Of a DNA stretch of 64,000 bases, positions 60,826 through 64,000 are shown piece by piece. The stretch is from Amycolatopsis acidiphila. GTDB lineage: Bacteria; Actinomycetota; Actinomycetes; Mycobacteriales; Pseudonocardiaceae. Where the stretch lies: positions 3,162,001-3,226,000 of the forward strand of contig NZ_CP090063.1 of assembly GCF_021391495.1 (NCBI RefSeq), read 5' to 3'. The notes below the pieces were generated by a model. The model had not been told where the DNA came from. It saw only the letters and a list, made by a program, of their open reading frames with translations, and searched no databases. Made by a program: the position numbers and the translations under genes. Numbering within the stretch: the first letter of the stretch is position 1; each line of letters begins with the position of its first letter.

Positions 60826-61884
60826 ATGGGCAACGGGCTACGGGTGGTCGTGACCGGCGCGAGCGGGAACGTGGGCAGCAGCGTCGTCGAGGCGCTCGGC
60901 GCCGATCCCGGGGTCGGCTCGATTCTCGGCATCGTGCGCCGCCAGCCGGGGTGGACGCCCCCGAAGACCGAATGGGCGCTGGCGGACGTCGCGAAGGACG
61001 ACCTGGGCTACCTGCTGCGCGGGGCGGACGTGGTGATCCACCTCGCCTGGCTGTTCCAGCCGACGCACGACCCGGCGACCACGTGGGCGGCGAACGTGCT
61101 CGGCAGCATCAAGCTGTTCGAGGCGGCGGGCCGCGAACAGGTGCCCGCGCTCGTGCACGCCTCGTCCGTCGGCGCCTACTCACCGGGGCCGCAGGACACC
61201 CCGGTCGACGAGAGCTGGCCGACGCACGGCTGGCCGGAGGCCGCCTACCCGCGGGAAAAGGCCTATCTGGAGCGCTACCTCGACGGCTTCGAGCCGCGGC
61301 ATCCCGGAACGCGGGTGGTGCGGATGCGGCCGGGGTTCATCTTCAAGCGGGAGTCGGCCTCCCAGCAGCGCCGGCTGTTCGCCGGGCCGTTCGTGCCCGG
61401 CCTGCTCGCCCGCCCGTCGCTGATCCCCGTGGTGCCGGACATCCCCGGCCTGCGGATGCAGGCCCTGCACAGCGCCGACGCCGGCCAGGCCTACCGGCTC
61501 GCCGCCCTGCGCGACGTGCGCGGCGCGTTCAACCTCGCCGCCGAGCCCGTGCTCGACGCGGACGTCCTCGCCCGGCTGCTCGGCGCCCGCAAGGTGCGGC
61601 TGCCCGGCTGGGCCGTCCGCGGCCCGCTGGCCGCCGCGTGGCGGCTGCACGCCGTCCCGGCGACACCGGGGCTGTTCGAGACCGTACTTCGGCTGCCGAT
61701 CATGGACACGACCCGGGCGCGCGCGGAACTGGGCTGGTCACCGAGCTACAGTGCCACGGACGCCATCGGGGAGTTCCTGGGCGGGCTGCGCGAGGGCGCG
61801 GGGCTGAACACGCCACCGCTGGCCCCCGACGGCCCGGGCGGGCGGCTCCGCGAACTGAGGACCGGCGTCGGCAGCCGACCCTGA
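60826..61884 (+). CDS. NAD-dependent epimerase/dehydratase family protein
   Basis: A 352-residue extended SDR. The NAD loop is VVVTGASGNVGSSVVEAL, the active-site serine is in HASSVGAYS, and the usual Tyr-x3-Lys appears as AYPREKAY, with the tyrosine shifted. Its role may be nucleotide-sugar or steroid modification; substrate unknown. It sits opposite the SDR gene with a shared stress-type promoter region and is followed closely by the phosphate transporter genes. Confidence 0.82.
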   Translation: MGNGLRVVVTGASGNVGSSVVEALGADPGVGSILGIVRRQPGWTPPKTEWALADVAKDDLGYLLRGADVVIHLAWLFQPTHDPATTWAANVLGSIKLFEAAGREQVPALVHASSVGAYSPGPQDTPVDESWPTHGWPEAAYPREKAYLERYLDGFEPRHPGTRVVRMRPGFIFKRESASQQRRLFAGPFVPGLLARPSLIPVVPDIPGLRMQALHSADAGQAYRLAALRDVRGAFNLAAEPVLDADVLARLLGARKVRLPGWAVRGPLAAAWRLHAVPATPGLFETVLRLPIMDTTRARAELGWSPSYSATDAIGEFLGGLREGAGLNTPPLAPDGPGGRLRELRTGVGSRP

Positions 61885-61894
61885 GAGGACCTTC

Positions 61895-62518
61895 GTGCGT
61901 TTGACGCCGCGCGACACCCGCTTCTTCGACCTGCTCACCACCGCGGCGGGCAACCTGGTCACGGGCGCGGGACTGCTGACCGAGCTGATCTCCGTGCCCA
62001 TCGCCGAGCGCGAGAAGGTGGCCCAGCTCATGCACGACACCGAGCACCTGGGCGACGACGCCACGCAGGAGATCATGCTGGCGCTGAACACGTCGTTCAT
62101 CACCCCGTTCGACCGGCAGGACATCCAGCTGCTGGCCTCCCGGCTCGACGACGTGCTCGACGACATGGACGAGGCCGCGGACCTCGCGGTGCTGTACCGG
62201 ATCGACGAGTTCCCGCCCGGCGTGGAGAAGATGGTCGAGCTGCTGGCCCGCGCCGCCGCGCTGACCGCCGAGGCGATGCCCGGGATGCGCAAGGTCACCG
62301 AGCTGAGCGCGTTCTGGGAGGAGGTCAACGCCATCGAGGACGAGGCCGACGGGGTCTACCGGCGGCTGCTGGCGCACCTGTTCAACGACGGCTGGGCGGG
62401 CGGCGACCCGCTCAAGGTGATGAAGGCCAAGGAGATCGTCGACCGGCTCGAGTCGGCGGCCGACGCCTTCGAGCACGTCGCCGACGTGGTGCAGACCATC
62501 GCTGTCAAGGAGTCGTAG
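61895..62518 (+). CDS. DUF47 PhoU-like accessory protein
   Basis: A 207-residue all-helical DUF47 protein related to PhoU (RDTRFFDLLTTAAGNLV, DRQDIQLLASRLDDVLDDMDEAAD, ExxxD metal-type repeats). Genes of this kind lie before Pit phosphate transporters and probably regulate them. GTG 61895 follows AGAGGA; the stop overlaps the transporter start by one base (TAGTG). Confidence 0.88.
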   Translation: MRLTPRDTRFFDLLTTAAGNLVTGAGLLTELISVPIAEREKVAQLMHDTEHLGDDATQEIMLALNTSFITPFDRQDIQLLASRLDDVLDDMDEAADLAVLYRIDEFPPGVEKMVELLARAAALTAEAMPGMRKVTELSAFWEEVNAIEDEADGVYRRLLAHLFNDGWAGGDPLKVMKAKEIVDRLESAADAFEHVADVVQTIAVKES

Positions 62519-63519
62519 TGAGCGGGGCCACCCTCGCCCTGGTCGGCGTCATCCTGCTGACCGTCTTCTTCGACTACACCAACGGCTTCCACGACGCGTC
62601 GAACGCCATCGCCAGCGCCGTGTCGACGCGTGCGCTGTCGCTGCGCGCGGCGCTGATCCTGGCCGGCGTGATGAACCTCATCGGCGCCCTGCTGAGCACC
62701 GGCGTCGCGGTCACCGTCGCGAAAGGACTCATCGACCCGCCCAAGGGCTCGGCCGCGCTGAGTGTGGTGTTCGCCGCACTGGTCGGCGCGGTCGCGTGGA
62801 ACCTCGTCACCTGGTACTTCGGGCTGCCCTCGTCGTCCTCGCACGCGCTGGTGGGCGGCCTGGTCGGCGCGGCGCTCGCGTCCGCGGGCACCGTGCACTG
62901 GAGCGGGGTCGTGGAGAAGGTGCTCATCCCGATGGTGCTCTCACCCGCGGTCGGGCTGATCCTGGGCTACCTCGCGATGGTCGGCGCGCTGTGGCTGCTG
63001 CGCAGGCGCAACCAGCACCGCGTCGGGCACGTCTTCCGGCGGCTGCAGATCCTCTCCGCGGCGAGCCTCGCGCTCGGGCACGGCATCCAGGACGCCCAGA
63101 AGGGCATGGGCATCATCGTGCTGGCGCTCGTCACGAGCGGGCACCAGCAGGGCTTCGGCGTGCCGATCTGGGTGACGCTGCTGTGCGCGGTCTCGCTGGG
63201 CCTGGGCACCTACTCCGGCGGCCTGCGGATCATGCGCACCCTGGGGCGGCGGGTGTTCCCGCTCGACCCACCGCACGGGTTCGTCGCCGAGGCCGTCGGT
63301 TCGTCGGTGCTGTATCTCACCGCGTTCGCGTTCAAGGCCCCGGTGTCCACGACCCACGTCATCACCTCGGCGGTGATGGGCGTCGGCGCCACCCGCCGGC
63401 TCTCGGCCGTGCGGTGGGGGGTGGCCAGGGACATCGTGCTGGGCTGGGTGCTGACCTTCCCCGCGGCCGCGGCGGTGGCCGCGCTCGCCTACTGGATCAC
63501 GCGGCTGGTCACCGGATGA
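62518..63519 (+). CDS. pit: low-affinity inorganic phosphate transporter, Pit family
   Basis: A 333-residue, roughly ten-helix membrane protein. It has the two PD001131-like signatures, DYTNGFHDASNAIA near residue 20 and APVSTTHVITSAVMGVGAT near residue 280, plus GLPSSSSHALVGGLVGAAL. It imports metal-phosphate with protons. It is coupled to the DUF47 gene. Confidence 0.9.
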   Translation: MSGATLALVGVILLTVFFDYTNGFHDASNAIASAVSTRALSLRAALILAGVMNLIGALLSTGVAVTVAKGLIDPPKGSAALSVVFAALVGAVAWNLVTWYFGLPSSSSHALVGGLVGAALASAGTVHWSGVVEKVLIPMVLSPAVGLILGYLAMVGALWLLRRRNQHRVGHVFRRLQILSAASLALGHGIQDAQKGMGIIVLALVTSGHQQGFGVPIWVTLLCAVSLGLGTYSGGLRIMRTLGRRVFPLDPPHGFVAEAVGSSVLYLTAFAFKAPVSTTHVITSAVMGVGATRRLSAVRWGVARDIVLGWVLTFPAAAAVAALAYWITRLVTG

Positions 63520-63531
63520 TAGGAATGCTTC

Positions 63532-64000
63532 GTGAGCCAGATCGAGACCGCGGCCGATGAGGCCGTCACGCTGACCAGCGAGCTGATCCGCATCGACACC
63601 ACCAACACCGGTGATCCGGAGACCCTGGTAGGGGAGCGGGCGGCCGCGGAGTACGTGGCGGAGAAGCTCACCGAGGTCGGGTACGAGATCTCCTACGTCG
63701 AGTCCGGCGGCAGGGACCGGCACAACGTGATCGCCCGCCTGCCCGGCGCAGACCCCTCGCGGGGCGCGCTGCTCGTGCACGGCCACCTCGACGTCGTGCC
63801 CGCCGACCCCGCGGAATGGTCCGTGCACCCCTTCTCGGGCGCGATCCAGGACGGCTACGTGTGGGGTCGGGGCGCGGTCGACATGAAGGACGTGGTCGGC
63901 ATGACGCTGGCACTGGCCCGGCACTACAAGCGGGAGGGGATCGTCCCGCCGCGGGACCTGGTCTTCGCGTTCCTGGCCGACGAGGAGGCCGGCGGCAAGT
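63532..64000 (+). CDS. M20 family metallopeptidase (partial, runs off the right edge)
   Basis: The first 156 residues of an M20 peptidase/deacylase. The zinc-binding motifs HGHLDVVPADP, GRGAVDMKDV and ADEEAGG (the catalytic Glu-Glu pair) are all visible. It is probably a cytoplasmic dipeptidase or acyl-amino-acid hydrolase. GTG 63532 follows GGAATG weakly. The gene may share transcription with pit, from which it is separated by 12 bases. Confidence 0.87.
   Translation, partial: MSQIETAADEAVTLTSELIRIDTTNTGDPETLVGERAAAEYVAEKLTEVGYEISYVESGGRDRHNVIARLPGADPSRGALLVHGHLDVVPADPAEWSVHPFSGAIQDGYVWGRGAVDMKDVVGMTLALARHYKREGIVPPRDLVFAFLADEEAGGK

Overview
The window is very GC-rich DNA with G/C-dominated third codon positions, many GTG and TTG starts and tightly overlapping ATGA/GTGA gene junctions. 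A complete conservon, a DosR/DevR-type dormancy regulon, an EspG-like protein, DUF1876, a conserved roadblock/DUF742/GTPase set and AAC(2')-type acetyltransferase point to a filamentous actinomycete, most likely a Pseudonocardiaceae member of the Amycolatopsis kind (an inference from gene content, not from a database match). No rRNA, tRNA, CRISPR array, insertion sequence or phage gene was seen. No gap between genes is longer than about 210 bases.

Region by region. (1) 1-1254: the 3' part of a 5'-3' exonuclease gene and an odd methyltransferase-like gene that lacks its SAM loop and carries a GAGCAC hexanucleotide run. (2) 1267-10738: a hydroxyproline catabolic cluster. It holds a three-subunit D-hydroxyproline dehydrogenase, a two-subunit aconitase X (cis-3-hydroxyproline dehydratase type), an MFS importer, a DapA-like pyrroline-hydroxycarboxylate deaminase, a Cys/Cys hydroxyproline 2-epimerase, a pyrroline-2-carboxylate reductase and a GntR/FCD regulator. 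Both promoters carry the same 19-base element. (3) 10909-14636: a hydantoinase/oxoprolinase A-B pair. (4) 14656-18718: a complete conservon cvnA-B-C-D. (5) 18927-31341: a divergent system: on the minus strand a sugar-type ABC importer, a degenerate HyuA-like protein, a DUF917 protein and a PucR regulator; on the plus strand a second HyuA-HyuB pair and an amidohydrolase. It looks like an import and degradation system for a cyclic amide or hydantoin-like compound. (6) 31346-39081: a dehalogenase, a Tat-exported GH64 glucanase, a LuxR regulator and a STAND regulator facing each other across an inverted repeat, an EspG-like protein, an ArsR-like regulator and a zinc-ribbon protein.

(7) 39146-58272: a region that resembles the mycobacterial DosR regulon gathered in one place. 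It has a phosphoribosyltransferase, an acyl-CoA synthetase and an E1-alpha remnant; nicotinate phosphoribosyltransferase; DUF1876; two DevR-like regulators and two GAF kinases (one with the DosS haem-ligand histidine); two flavin/PPOX proteins; two Acg-type nitroreductases; and an Hsp20 gene that seems broken. Sites of the form GGGNC-N4-GNCCC lie in its intergenic regions. Embedded in it (49584-54481) is a stressosome relay: STAS antagonist, RsbR, RsbS, RsbT, two SpoIIE-type phosphatases and an anti-sigma kinase, with no sigma factor gene nearby. An aminoglycoside 2'-N-acetyltransferase homologue and a second GNAT protein lie between this and the second DevR/DevS pair.

(8) 58467-64000: stress and envelope genes (membrane-anchored protein, ChaB/Rho_N protein, acidic protein, SDR, epimerase), two of them preceded by sigmaB/sigmaF-like promoters, then a DUF47-Pit phosphate transporter pair and the start of an M20 peptidase.

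At a smaller scale, an interrupted palindrome GTCCA-N3-TGGA recurs in genes and between them, often forcing rare AT-rich codons. Several genes (methyltransferase, E1-alpha, Hsp20, HyuA-like) appear to have lost internal or terminal segments.
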